DNA from: Candidatus Krumholzibacteriia bacterium
Lineage (GTDB): Bacteria; Krumholzibacteriota; Krumholzibacteriia; G020349025
DNA length: 41,703 bases
Reading direction: 5' to 3'
Assembly (NCBI GenBank): GCA_035649275.1
Contig: DASRJW010000026.1
Location: 1 to 41,703, forward strand
Within the stretch, counting starts at the first letter, position 1. Every line of letters begins with the position of its first letter. A model generated the notes under the pieces. It had not been told where the DNA came from, searched no databases, and saw nothing but the letters and a program-made list of their open reading frames with translations. This document shows positions 7,928-16,169 of the stretch, in pieces. A program made the translations under genes and the position numbers.

Positions 7928-8467
7928 TCACCTGGTCTTCAACCTGGAGAGGTGCTCTTTCCGGAACTTCGCCACCTTGGGGGCGACGACGGCGGCGCAG
8001 TAGGGCTGGCTCGGATTGCGACGGAAGAACTCCTGGTGATAGTCCTCGGCGCGGTAGAAGGCGCGGAAGGGCGCGATCTCGGTGACGATGGGACGGTCGT
8101 AGACCGCGGCGAGCTCGTCCCGCACCCGCTCGGCGCTCTGCTTCTGCTCCGGTGTGTGGTGGAAGATCGCGGAACGATACTGGGTGCCCACATCGGCACC
8201 CTGCCGGTTGAGCGTGGTGGGATCGTGGATGGAGAAGAAGACGCGCAGGAGATCCTCGTAGCTGAGCTCGTCCGGGGCGAAGGTGACCTGCACCGCCTCC
8301 GCGTGTCCCGTCCGGCCCGTGCAGACTTGTTCGTAGGTCGGGAGCGGCGCGCTGCCACCGGAATAGCCGGAGTCGACCTTCTTCACGCCCTCGAGCTGCT
8401 CGAAGACAGCCTCGAGGCACCAAAAACAACCACCGGCAAGCGTGGCCAGCTCTCGACTCTCACCCAC
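7928..8467 (-). CDS. msrA: Peptide methionine (S)-S-oxide reductase MsrA
   Basis: 179 residues from a GTG at 8467, with AAGGAG 7 bases upstream. It reduces methionine-S-sulfoxide in oxidised proteins. The nucleophile C14 sits in GCFWC, with C17 following and a C-terminal C157 (QPYC), so resolution by a second cysteine is plausible. Other family blocks are SGYSGG, TGRTGHAE, HDPTTLNRQGAD, GTQYRSAIF and EDYHQEFF. There is no signal peptide, so it is cytoplasmic. It is a stand-alone gene; a TATAGT box at 8521-8516 on the minus strand is a possible -10. A truncated near-copy lies 3.4 kb away at 4039-4532, and this copy is evidently the functional one. Confidence 0.95.
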   Translation of the reverse strand: MGESRELATLAGGCFWCLEAVFEQLEGVKKVDSGYSGGSAPLPTYEQVCTGRTGHAEAVQVTFAPDELSYEDLLRVFFSIHDPTTLNRQGADVGTQYRSAIFHHTPEQKQSAERVRDELAAVYDRPIVTEIAPFRAFYRAEDYHQEFFRRNPSQPYCAAVVAPKVAKFRKEHLSRLKTR

Positions 8468-8596
8468 GTTCCAGCTCCTTGCCAGGCGCGTTGGGGCGCC
8501 GTTGCTCCTGCCGACACTATAACGCCGCCCGAGTCCCTGTAGTTCCCAGGAACCGAGAGAAGCTGTCCGTGATGGCAGATCAGGAGCCACACCGAC

Positions 8597-9166
8597 TCAG
8601 CGGGCGCTGAGATCGAGGCCGAGCATCTGGGGCAGCTCGCCGGCGCGGTTTTCCATCGCCTTGGCCAGGAGCTGGTCCATGCGGCCCTCGACGCGGACGA
8701 GCGCCAAATGCTCCCGGTCGAGGAGGATCACGTAGATGTCGCGGATGAGGCCGCTCTCTTCCCGGGTCAACACCCAGACCAGCTCGGCTTCGGTCTGCTT
8801 CTTCACCGCCAGGTGCCAGCCCTCGTTCACGATCCGCGACCTCAGGTGCTGGGGTAGCCGCACCTCCTCCAGCGGCGGCAGCGCCAGCGTGTTGTAGAGA
8901 GCGAGCTGCACGCGGCGCACCTCCTGCAGGTAGTCGTGGGCTTCCTTGGCTTCCGGCGCCACCGCCACGGGGATGAAACCGGTGGCGAAGCGCGCCAAGC
9001 CGAGGGAGAGAGGTCCGAGGCTGATCCCCATGTCGCGCTCGAACTGCGCCCCTGGGAGCTGCCGTTCGATCTCGCCCTGGATCTGCGAGAGCTCCGGCGT
9101 CCACAGGCAGCCCGTGAGGCACGGCAGCAGGGTGAGGAGGAGCCAGGTTCGCGGACGGCGTGTCAT
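8597..9166 (-). CDS. Lipoprotein, probable DUF4252-like paralogue
   Basis: 189 residues with a lipobox LTGC (acylated C20) after a short hydrophobic signal. Leu at +2 predicts transfer to the outer membrane where a Lol-type rule applies. The rest is soluble. The ending pattern, DIYVILLDREHLALVRVEGR then a helix, resembles the DUF4252 fold of the next upstream gene, but I am less sure of the family. It is the last gene of the sigma/anti-sigma/DUF4252 operon, 20 bases after the preceding stop. A GGGGGA motif precedes the ATG. The function is unknown; the context suggests an envelope stress product or sensor. Confidence 0.7.
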   Translation of the reverse strand: MTRRPRTWLLLTLLPCLTGCLWTPELSQIQGEIERQLPGAQFERDMGISLGPLSLGLARFATGFIPVAVAPEAKEAHDYLQEVRRVQLALYNTLALPPLEEVRLPQHLRSRIVNEGWHLAVKKQTEAELVWVLTREESGLIRDIYVILLDREHLALVRVEGRMDQLLAKAMENRAGELPQMLGLDLSAR

Positions 9167-9186
9167 CGTGTCCCCCGCGGCAGGAG

Positions 9187-9870
9187 CTACTTTTTCTCGG
9201 GCTTTTCTTTGCTCTCGGGCTTTTCCTTGCTCTCGTCGTGCGCCTTGTCCTTAGCGCCGTGCTCCCAATCCTTGAGATTGTGCAGCTCGTCGATATCGAA
9301 CTTCTTTCCCAACCGCCCGATCTGCTCCGGGTCGATGTCACCGACGATGTTCACGAAGGTGGCGGTTTCGCCGTTCTCGACCGCCATCACCGTGATCCCG
9401 CTCAGCAGCTTCTCCCCCATCTTGAAATACACATAGACGTTGTCATTTTCTTCGCGGACACGCACGGCACATACCCAGCCGCCTTTTTCCAGCTTCCCCG
9501 CCAGGTCGGACACCTTGGATTCCACCGCCGGCAGATTCGCGTCTCCCAGGCGGAACTTCTGCACCCGCACCAGCTTGAGCTTGCCCAGCATGTCCGAGAG
9601 CTCGGGCTCGGCGTTCTTCGACATGGACGCCACCATGGCCAGGAGCGCGTCGTGCAGGTAGATCTCCACCACCGCTTCTTCTTCGCCGAAGAGACCCATC
9701 GACGCGAAGTCGACGTAGCCGGCGTGCTTGCTGTAATCCTCTTTCACCTCTTTTTTCTTTTTCTCCTGTGCCGCACCGGTCGGCGGCATCAGGAGCAGTC
9801 CCGCGAGCAACGCCGCGGTCCATAGAGCGCCGCGCCGCCACCGCTCCTTCCCGGATGTGCGCTCGTTCAT
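9187..9870 (-). CDS. Secreted DUF4252 protein in ECF sigma operon
   Basis: 227 residues from an ATG at 9870 that overlaps the anti-sigma stop by ATGA and has AAGGAGGA 9 bases upstream. A signal peptide (WTAALLAGLLLMPPTGAAQ) is followed by a lysine-rich linker and a DUF4252 domain: KLEKGGWVCAVRVREENDNV, ...GITVMAVENGETATFVNIVG, DIDPEQIGRLGKKFDI. The C-terminus is a charged repeat, ESKEKPESKEKPEKK, encoded by an imperfect 18-bp tandem repeat near 9190-9235. The family has no firmly known biochemistry; it is often found with ECF sigma factors. Translational coupling to the sigma and anti-sigma genes implies a shared envelope-stress or signalling role. Confidence 0.85.
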   Translation of the reverse strand: MNERTSGKERWRRGALWTAALLAGLLLMPPTGAAQEKKKKEVKEDYSKHAGYVDFASMGLFGEEEAVVEIYLHDALLAMVASMSKNAEPELSDMLGKLKLVRVQKFRLGDANLPAVESKVSDLAGKLEKGGWVCAVRVREENDNVYVYFKMGEKLLSGITVMAVENGETATFVNIVGDIDPEQIGRLGKKFDIDELHNLKDWEHGAKDKAHDESKEKPESKEKPEKK

Positions 9871-10469
9871 GGCTGTCGATCCTCCTTGAGTGGTCGGCTC
9901 ACGGCGTTGGTGACCGGCGCGACCACTCGCTCGCCGATCACGTTCCCCACGACTTCTCCCACGGTGCTCTCGAGCGCCTGGTCGCTCGCTCGCGCCGTCA
10001 CCTGCGCCACGTACGCCAGCGCCCAGCGCACCTCTTCCTCCGCCTGCTGCAGCGCCACCGTCTCCGGCGACGGCGGCGGAGGCTGCCGGGCGAGGAGGGC
10101 GATGAGCAGAGCGGTGACCGCGACGCTGACGCCGGCACAGACGGGCCGCCAGAGGCCCTGCCAACCTTGGCGCCAACCGGCGAGCCGCTCTCTCCAGGGC
10201 ACCCGGAAGCTGGCGTCGGCGGCGCCGACTTGCGCCATGACCCGTTCCGCCACCGCCGGGGGGCAGCTCCAGCGCGGTAGCGCCCGCAGGCCTTCCTGCA
10301 CCCGGCGCGCTGCCTCCAGCTCCGTCCGGCAGGCGGCGCAACCTTCGACATGGGCGAGAAACCGCTGCTGCCTTGCCGGCGCCAGGTCGCCGTCGAGGAA
10401 GGCCTCGAGCAACACCTGGGCGCGGGCGCACGAAAGCGGCGCGTCCCGCCTGTCCTTCTCGGGCGTCAT
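9867..10469 (-). CDS. Zinc-finger anti-sigma factor (transmembrane)
   Basis: 200 residues. The N-terminal anti-sigma domain carries the ZAS zinc motif H40-x3-C44-x2-C47 (AHVEGCAACRTELEAA) with an upstream C14. A membrane segment near residues 107-127 (CAGVSVAVTALLIALLA) follows, and then an external helical region of about 70 residues. It should bind and silence the ECF sigma factor encoded immediately upstream until released by a signal. Its start overlaps the sigma stop by ATGA, and its stop overlaps the DUF4252 start by ATGA, so the trio is translationally coupled. Confidence 0.9.
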   Translation of the reverse strand: MTPEKDRRDAPLSCARAQVLLEAFLDGDLAPARQQRFLAHVEGCAACRTELEAARRVQEGLRALPRWSCPPAVAERVMAQVGAADASFRVPWRERLAGWRQGWQGLWRPVCAGVSVAVTALLIALLARQPPPPSPETVALQQAEEEVRWALAYVAQVTARASDQALESTVGEVVGNVIGERVVAPVTNAVSRPLKEDRQP

Positions 10470-10981
10470 GGTTCGGCGTACTCCCCCAGCTTGGCGCGCA
10501 GCATCCGGCGACCCCGGTGCAGATACACCTTCACGGTGTTGAGCGGCAGACCGAGGGTGGCGCTGATCTCCTCGTACTTGAGCTGCTCGATCTCCCGCAG
10601 GATGACGATGCTCCGGTACGGTTCGGCGAGGTCGCGCAGCGCCTCCGAGAGCTGCCGCCAGAGCTCCGACGCTTCCAGCTGCACCGCCGGCCCGGGCTCC
10701 ACGCTCGCCGTTCGCTGGGCCGTCTCGCCCTCCGGGTCCTCACCCACCACGGCCCGATAGGAGCCGCGGCGGCGGAGCGCATCGATGGAGGCGTTCCGGG
10801 TCACCCGGACGAGCCAGGGCCAGACACCGGCGGGTTCGAGGCGCTCCAGGTGCCGCCAGAGTCGGACGAGGACTTCCTGCGTCACGTCCTCGGCTTCCTC
10901 GCGGTTCCCGACCGTGTACCGGGCCAGCCGGTAGATGCGGTCCTGATACATGGCTACGAGCTCCTGGAATTGCCGGCGCAT
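10466..10981 (-). CDS. ECF-type RNA polymerase sigma factor
   Basis: 171 residues. Region 2 is seen as RLARYTVGNREEAEDVTQEV then LVRLWRHLERLEP and WLVRVTRNASIDALRRRG. Region 4 is LRDLAEPYRSIVILREIEQL followed by KYEEISATLGLPLNTVKVYL and HRGRRMLRAKLGEY. It directs transcription of an extracytoplasmic-response regulon and is held by the co-encoded zinc anti-sigma factor. Only 36 bases separate it from the GNAT gene upstream on the same strand, so it may be read through from there. No clear autoregulatory ECF promoter was identified in that short gap. Confidence 0.93.
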   Translation of the reverse strand: MRRQFQELVAMYQDRIYRLARYTVGNREEAEDVTQEVLVRLWRHLERLEPAGVWPWLVRVTRNASIDALRRRGSYRAVVGEDPEGETAQRTASVEPGPAVQLEASELWRQLSEALRDLAEPYRSIVILREIEQLKYEEISATLGLPLNTVKVYLHRGRRMLRAKLGEYAEP

Positions 10982-11017
10982 CGCTCTTCCCGGAAAACGG
11001 GGCGGACAGCCCCTTGG

Positions 11018-11527
11018 TTACTCCGCCTGGACCGCTTGGGGGCCCTCGGTAGCCGCTTTCGCGGGCAGGTCGATCTCCATGAAGACCGCCCCCTCGACGG
11101 GGTTCGGGTAGTACGGGGCGATCTCCCGGAAACCCAGGGCGGCATAGAGACGTTGCGCCGCGGCCATGACGGGGAGGGTGTCGAGCCGCATCCGGGTGTA
11201 GCCGAGACGGGCCGCGTCGCGCAGCACATGCAAGACCAAGTCGCGCCCGAGCCCTTGGCCGCGGTGCGACGCGCGCACATAGAGCCGCTTCATCTCGCAG
11301 CTCGTTGCATCCAGGGGGCGGAGCGCGATGCAACCCGCCGGCACCTCGCCCTCCATGGCCAGGAGTAGCCGGCCCCGCGGCGGGGCGTAGCGGCCCGGCA
11401 GCGTCTCGAGCTCCTCGTCGAAACCCTGGAAGCAGAGGCTGATCCCGAGCCATTCGGCGTACTCGAGGAAGAGAGAGCGGACGACGGCGATCTGCTCGCT
11501 CCGCGTCGCCTCGACGATGTGCACCAT
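11018..11527 (-). CDS. GNAT-family N-acetyltransferase
   Basis: 169 residues from an ATG at 11527, chosen because GGAGG stands 5 bases upstream. The acetyl-CoA binding motif reads KRLYVRASHRGQGLGRDLV, and the family C-terminal block AAQRLYAALGFREIAPYYPN is present. It transfers an acetyl group from acetyl-CoA to an amine; the substrate cannot be told from sequence. It resembles the small stand-alone PhnO/YhbS-like acetyltransferases. It is transcribed divergently from the ABC exporter and lies just upstream of the ECF sigma gene. TATCAT at 11559-11554 (minus strand) is a weak -10 candidate. Confidence 0.88.
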   Translation of the reverse strand: MVHIVEATRSEQIAVVRSLFLEYAEWLGISLCFQGFDEELETLPGRYAPPRGRLLLAMEGEVPAGCIALRPLDATSCEMKRLYVRASHRGQGLGRDLVLHVLRDAARLGYTRMRLDTLPVMAAAQRLYAALGFREIAPYYPNPVEGAVFMEIDLPAKAATEGPQAVQAE

Positions 11528-11681
11528 CTCGACCTCCGCGTTGCGCCTCCAGGATGATACGCGGTCGTCGCCCACGAGGTGCACGCAGCGCCGGGGCACC
11601 GGGAGCGCACGGTGCGTTTGGCGGGTGCGCCTGGAGTCCCTTACCCGCTCTCCCGCAGTAACCGCCCGGCACCGGATCGCG

Positions 11682-11687
11682 TATGAT
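11682..11687 (+). promoter_or_regulatory. Candidate -10 box of the ABC exporter
   Basis: TATGAT lies 31 bases before the preferred GTG start of the exporter ATPase, in the divergent intergenic region shared with the GNAT gene. A matching -35 element is not evident, so confidence is low. Confidence 0.25.
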
Positions 11688-11718
11688 CCTCAGTCCATCC
11701 CCACAGCGGAGGGCGCCG

Positions 11719-12648
11719 GTGATCGACGTCAAGGAACTGCGCAAGACGTACGGCGATCTCGTCGCGGTGAACAACGTCTCCTTCCGCGCCGAAGCCGGGG
11801 CCATCTTCGGGCTCCTCGGACCCAACGGTGCCGGCAAGACCACGGCCTTGAGCTGCATCTCCGGCTTGCTGCGCCCCGATGCCGGCCATGTCCAGGTGCT
11901 CGGACACGACGTGGTGAGCGACGGTCGCGCCTCGCGCGAAAAGCTCGGCGTCGTGCCGCAGGAGCTTGCTTTGTACGAGGACCTCTCGGCGCGGGAGAAC
12001 CTGCGCTACTGGGGCGCTGCCTATGGTCTGCGGGGCAAGCGACTCGAGGACCGTGTCCAGGCAGTGCTCGAGCTCATCGATCTGCACGATCGCGCCAAAG
12101 AAGCAGTCAAGCGCTTCAGCGGCGGGATGAAGCGCCGCCTCAACTTCGGCTGCGCTCTGGTGCACGAGCCCCAGGCGCTGCTCCTCGACGAGCCCACCGT
12201 GGGTGTCGATCCGCAGAGCCGCGTCGCTCTCCTGGAGATGGTGAAGGAGCAAGCACGCCGGGGCACTTGCGTGCTCTACACCACGCACTACATGGAAGAG
12301 GCCGAGAGCCTCTGCGATCAGCTGGCGATCATCGACCACGGCAAGATCATCGCCGCGGGAACGCTCGCCGAGCTGCGGGCCAAGATGGGTGAACGGGATC
12401 TGCTGCGCCTGACGGGACGCTTCGACCCAGCGAAGGTGCGGCAGGCGCTGTCGCGCCTGGACGGGGTGGAAATCGTGCAGGTGGAAGCGGCGGCAGTGAC
12501 CCTCGCCATTCCCGAAGCCTCCCGCATGCTGCCCAGCGCGCTCCAGCTGTTGGCCGCGACCGGCGCCGAGCTGCACGAGACCACCTTGACGCAGCCGAAC
12601 CTCGAATCCTTGTTCATCAAGCTCACGGGCAAAGAGCTGCGCGAGTAA
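11719..12648 (+). CDS. ABC-2 exporter ATP-binding protein
   Basis: About 309 residues from a GTG at 11719 with GGAGG 6 bases upstream; an in-frame ATG at 11683 would add 12 residues. It shows Walker A GPNGAGKTT, Q-loop VVPQE, signature FSGGMKRR, Walker B ALLLDEPTVGVD and H-loop TTHYMEEAE. The C-terminal 90 residues form the extra domain common in NatA/CcmA-like (COG1131) exporters. It energises the two permeases encoded directly downstream. The substrate is unknown; lipids, ions, peptides or drugs are all possible for the class. Confidence 0.93.
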   Translation: MIDVKELRKTYGDLVAVNNVSFRAEAGAIFGLLGPNGAGKTTALSCISGLLRPDAGHVQVLGHDVVSDGRASREKLGVVPQELALYEDLSARENLRYWGAAYGLRGKRLEDRVQAVLELIDLHDRAKEAVKRFSGGMKRRLNFGCALVHEPQALLLDEPTVGVDPQSRVALLEMVKEQARRGTCVLYTTHYMEEAESLCDQLAIIDHGKIIAAGTLAELRAKMGERDLLRLTGRFDPAKVRQALSRLDGVEIVQVEAAAVTLAIPEASRMLPSALQLLAATGAELHETTLTQPNLESLFIKLTGKELRE

Positions 12649-12687
12649 CGCCACGCCGCCGCGTGCGCCCGAGGAGGACGCCAGTTG

Positions 12688-13938
12688 ATGCGCTTCGTCT
12701 GGTGGACGGCGCTCAAGGACTTCCAGCGCCAGCGTCGCAGCCCGGCGGATCTGGCCCTCTGGTTCGGCATGCCGCTCCTCATCGGCACCTTGCTCGTGCT
12801 CTCCATGGGCGGCCGCAGCGGTCCCCGCCCGCAGGCCCAGCTCCTGGTGGCGGATCAGGACGATAGCGCTCTCAGCCGCTTCCTCCTGACCGGCCTGAGC
12901 CAGGACGCCTCCGGCAGCTTCATCCGCGCCGAGCAGGTGGAGCTCGAAGCCGGCCGCAAGCGCCTGCAGAAGGGCAAGGCTTCGGCGCTTCTCGTCATCC
13001 CCGCGGGGTTCTCCGACGCCGTGCTGGCGGAGAAACCGTGCACGCTCCGCCTCGTCACCAATCCGGCGCAGCGCATCCTCCCCGGCATCGTCGAAGAGAG
13101 TCTGCGCATCTTCGCCGACGCGGTGTTCTACCTGCACCGTGTAGTGGGCGACGAGCTGCGCCGCTTCGCCGGTGGTCCCGCCCCCGGGCTCAACACTTTC
13201 CCGGACGCCCAGATCGCCGGCTTCAGCGTGAGCATGAACCGGCTCGTCGACCGGGTGACGTCCTACCTCAACCCCCTGGCCATCGAGCTGGTGACGACGA
13301 CCGATGAGGAGGAGAAAGAAGATCAGTCGCCGCAGCAAAGCTACGCGCTACTCTTCCTCCCGGGCCTGCTCTTCATGTCCCTCCTCTTCATGTCCCAGGG
13401 GCTGAGCGAGGATCTCTGGCGCGAGCGCAGTCAGAAAACACTCCGGCGCGTCGTCATCTCGCCCGGATCGGTGACCCAGTTCCTGGCCGGCAAGGCCCTC
13501 TACGGCGTCGTCCTCATGGCCTGTACCACGCTTCTGGCTCTGACCATCGGCTTCTTCTACTTCGAACTGCCGGCCTCGGTGTTGCCGCTCGCCGTGGCGT
13601 GGAGCACCTTTTCAGGCACCCTCCTCCTTCTGATCATGATGACTCTGCAGCTGCACGTCTCCAGTCAGCGCGCCGGCAACATCGTCAGCATGAGCATCAT
13701 CTTCCCGCTCATGATGGTCGGCGGCAGCTTCTTCCCCTTCGAGGCCATGCCGGACTGGATGGCCAAGATCGGCGGCTACACCCCGAATGGTTGGGCGGTG
13801 CAGCAGCTGAAGGCGATCCTCAGCCAGAAGGTGCAGCCCCAGTCCCTCGGCCTGGCCTTCTCCGGCATGCTGGTGGTGGGCGGTATCCTTTTCCTCTCTT
13901 GCGCGCGCCGACTCCGGCGCGGCTTCGCCCAGGGGTGA
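12688..13938 (+). CDS. ABC-2 type permease (first of two)
   Basis: 416 residues from an ATG at 12688, with GAGGAGG 10 bases upstream; a TTG at 12685 directly precedes it. One membrane helix near the N-terminus (LWFGMPLLIGTLLVLSMGG) is followed by a large extracytoplasmic domain with the QDDSALSRFLL-type fold. Five C-terminal helices (LLFLPGLLFMSLLFMSQGL, and VVLMACTTLLALTIGFFYF onward) match the ABC2_membrane_3/YhaP architecture. It is co-transcribed with the ATPase and pairs with the next permease as a probable heterodimer. Confidence 0.9.
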   Translation: MRFVWWTALKDFQRQRRSPADLALWFGMPLLIGTLLVLSMGGRSGPRPQAQLLVADQDDSALSRFLLTGLSQDASGSFIRAEQVELEAGRKRLQKGKASALLVIPAGFSDAVLAEKPCTLRLVTNPAQRILPGIVEESLRIFADAVFYLHRVVGDELRRFAGGPAPGLNTFPDAQIAGFSVSMNRLVDRVTSYLNPLAIELVTTTDEEEKEDQSPQQSYALLFLPGLLFMSLLFMSQGLSEDLWRERSQKTLRRVVISPGSVTQFLAGKALYGVVLMACTTLLALTIGFFYFELPASVLPLAVAWSTFSGTLLLLIMMTLQLHVSSQRAGNIVSMSIIFPLMMVGGSFFPFEAMPDWMAKIGGYTPNGWAVQQLKAILSQKVQPQSLGLAFSGMLVVGGILFLSCARRLRRGFAQG

Positions 13939-13943
13939 CGGCC

Positions 13944-15083
13944 ATGCTGCGCCAGGTGTGGTTCATCGGCCGCAAGGACATCCAGTACATGCTGCGGGAG
14001 CGCGAGACCCTGGGCTGGATGTTCGTCATGCCCGTCGTCTTCTTTTTCTTCATCGGCACCGTGACCAGCAACTTCGGCTCCCGCGGCGGCAGCCAGGACC
14101 GCCTGGCGCTGTGGAGCGAGGGCGACACCGGCTTCCTCGGCGAGCAGCTGGAACACCGCTTGAAGGACCGCCAGTTCCAGGTCGACAAGCCACAAACCCA
14201 GACCGAATTCCAGGCCGCCGATCGGCGACTCCTCCTCCCCGCCGGCTTCACCGACTCGGTGCTCGCCGACCGGCCGGTGAAGTTGCACTTCACCCGCGAC
14301 GAAGGCGGTCTCGGCAACGACTACGATCGCGTCCGCGTCGGTCGCGCCGTCTACACCCTCCTCGCCGACGTCATCGTGAGCGGCGAGACCGGGATGCCGC
14401 CGACGTCGGCCACCTTCGCCCGGCTCGACTCGCTGCCGCGGCAGCTGCAGGTGGAGGTGTCGATGGCAGGCAAGCGCCGGCAGGTACCCACGGGCTTCGA
14501 GCAGGCCATCCCGGGCACACTGGTGATGTTCATCCTCTCGATCCTGACGACGAGCGGTGCCGTCCTCCTCTTCACCGACCGCCGGCAAGGGCTGTTGCGC
14601 CGGCTGGCGTACACCCCCATCCCGCGCCGCGCCGTCGTCCTCGGCAAGTGGACCGGCAAGATGGGAATCGGGGCGATCCAGATCGCCTTCGGCATGCTCG
14701 CCGGAACCGTGCTCTTCAAGATGAACTGGGGTCCCAACTTGTGGATGGTGGCCCTGTTGTTGCTCGCCTACGCAGCTCTCACCACCACCCTCGGCATCCT
14801 CCTCGGCAGTCTGGCGCGCAGCGAGGGCCAAGCTGTCGGCATCGGTGTCGTCGCCACCAATGTGCTCGCGGCTCTCGGCGGCTGCTGGTGGCCCATCGAG
14901 ATCACGCCGCGCTGGATGCAGAAGCTGCAGCTCTTCCTCCCCACCGGCTGGGCCATGCACGGCCTGCACGAACTGGTGAGCTTCGGCGCCAGCCCCGCCG
15001 CCGTCCTCCCTCATCTCTTCGGCATGCTCGCCGCCACGCTGGTGCTGTTCCTCGTCGCCGCCCGTCTCTTCCGTTTCGAGTGA
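13944..15083 (+). CDS. ABC-2 type permease (second of two)
   Basis: 379 residues from an ATG at 13944, five bases after the previous stop, with AGGGG upstream. The topology is that of its partner: an N-terminal helix MPVVFFFFIGTVTSNFG, an external domain, then five helices including GTLVMFILSILTTSGAVLLF and WMVALLLLAYAALTTTLGIL. The cytoplasmic block DRRQGLLRRLAYTPIPRRAV is the usual coupling segment of ABC-2 permeases. With the ATPase and the first permease it makes a complete heteromeric exporter. Confidence 0.9.
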   Translation: MLRQVWFIGRKDIQYMLRERETLGWMFVMPVVFFFFIGTVTSNFGSRGGSQDRLALWSEGDTGFLGEQLEHRLKDRQFQVDKPQTQTEFQAADRRLLLPAGFTDSVLADRPVKLHFTRDEGGLGNDYDRVRVGRAVYTLLADVIVSGETGMPPTSATFARLDSLPRQLQVEVSMAGKRRQVPTGFEQAIPGTLVMFILSILTTSGAVLLFTDRRQGLLRRLAYTPIPRRAVVLGKWTGKMGIGAIQIAFGMLAGTVLFKMNWGPNLWMVALLLLAYAALTTTLGILLGSLARSEGQAVGIGVVATNVLAALGGCWWPIEITPRWMQKLQLFLPTGWAMHGLHELVSFGASPAAVLPHLFGMLAATLVLFLVAARLFRFE

Positions 15084-15308
15084 TGTCGACTCGAGGGATG
15101 CCTTCGTTTCGATCGACCGCCCCACCGCTCTGACCTGCATCGGTCGTCTCCTGCGCCAGCGGCCCATGGTCCAGCTTCGCTGCTGCGCCTGGCGAGCCGC
15201 AGCGCGATTCGTTGCAGGATCCCCTGGGCATGGGGTATTTTCGCCCCATCGAACCGCTCGGTACGCTCCGTCTCGTCCCTCGGGCACGACGGCTACGGAG
15301 GCAGGCGC
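15084..15308. other. Intergenic region with a small hairpin
   Basis: A 6-bp perfect stem (ATGGGG at 15230-15235, CCCCAT at 15244-15249) surrounds an 8-base loop. There is no T-tract. It could be a weak terminator or part of the leader of the next gene; nothing else was recognised. Confidence 0.3.
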
Positions 15309-16169
15309 TTGATTCTCGTCACCGGTGCCACGGGAAACATCGGCCGCGAGCTGGTGCGACGGCTCGCCGCAGCCGGCGTCCCGGTCCGTGCCTTCGTGCG
15401 CGATGCGGCGAGGGCGGAAGACCTGCGCCAGGCCGGCGCCGAGATCCTCGTCGGCGATCTCGACCACCCGGAGACGCTGGCTCCCGCGCTCGACGGGGTG
15501 GAGCGGCTCTTCCTCCTCACCCCGGCGGACCCACGGCAGGTGGAGCAGCAAGGCCGGACCGTGGACGCGGCGCAGCGCGCCGGCGTGCGCCACGTCGTGA
15601 AGCTCTCTGCCCTCGGGGCCTGGCTCGACTCGCCGGTGTCGCTTGGGCGCTGGCATGCGCAGACGGAGAAGCAGATCGAGAAGTCCGGCATGGCCTGGAC
15701 GCACCTGCGGCCACACTTCTTCATGCAGAGCACTTTGGGATTCGCGCCGAGCATCGCCGCCGAGGGCAAGCTCTACGCCCCCATGCGCGAGGGCCGCGTC
15801 GGCCTCGTGGACACCAGGGACATCGCCGCGGTGGCGGCCGCGGTTCTCGTCGGGAGCGGCCACGAGGGCAAGACCTACGACGTCACCGGACCCGAGGCAC
15901 TCGACTTCCACACCATCGCCGCTCACATCGCCAGCGCCACCGGGCGCAAAGTCACCTACATGGATGTGCCGCCTGGCGAGGCGGAGAAGGCCATGGTCGC
16001 TGGCGGCATGCCGGCCTGGCTGGCCGATGCCCTCTTGGGCTTCTACGGCATCTTCGCCGCCGGGCACGCCTCGGCCACGACGCGCGTCGTCGAAGACGTC
16101 ACCGGGAACGCCGCGCGCACCTATGCGCAGTTCGCCCGCGAGCACGCCCGCGTTTTCGCCGGCGCCTGA
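15309..16169 (+). CDS. NmrA-like NAD(P)-binding oxidoreductase
   Basis: 286 residues from a TTG at 15309, with GGAGG upstream. The Rossmann nucleotide-binding motif GATGNIGRELV opens the protein. It is followed by the atypical-SDR pattern of the NmrA/HSCARG and YtfG group (LSALGAWLDSPVSLGRWHAQ, HLRPHFFMQSTLGF, GLVDTRDIAAVAAAVL). The classical YxxxK catalytic pair is not obvious. Members act as NAD(P)H sensors or quinone reductases; the precise role here is unknown. Its 3' end overlaps the convergent glycosyltransferase gene by 71 bases. Confidence 0.85.
   Translation: MILVTGATGNIGRELVRRLAAAGVPVRAFVRDAARAEDLRQAGAEILVGDLDHPETLAPALDGVERLFLLTPADPRQVEQQGRTVDAAQRAGVRHVVKLSALGAWLDSPVSLGRWHAQTEKQIEKSGMAWTHLRPHFFMQSTLGFAPSIAAEGKLYAPMREGRVGLVDTRDIAAVAAAVLVGSGHEGKTYDVTGPEALDFHTIAAHIASATGRKVTYMDVPPGEAEKAMVAGGMPAWLADALLGFYGIFAAGHASATTRVVEDVTGNAARTYAQFAREHARVFAGA

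Noticed and set aside
11641-13338. 565-codon minus-strand open frame
   Set aside because: It is antisense to the ABC ATPase and first permease and shows no domain.
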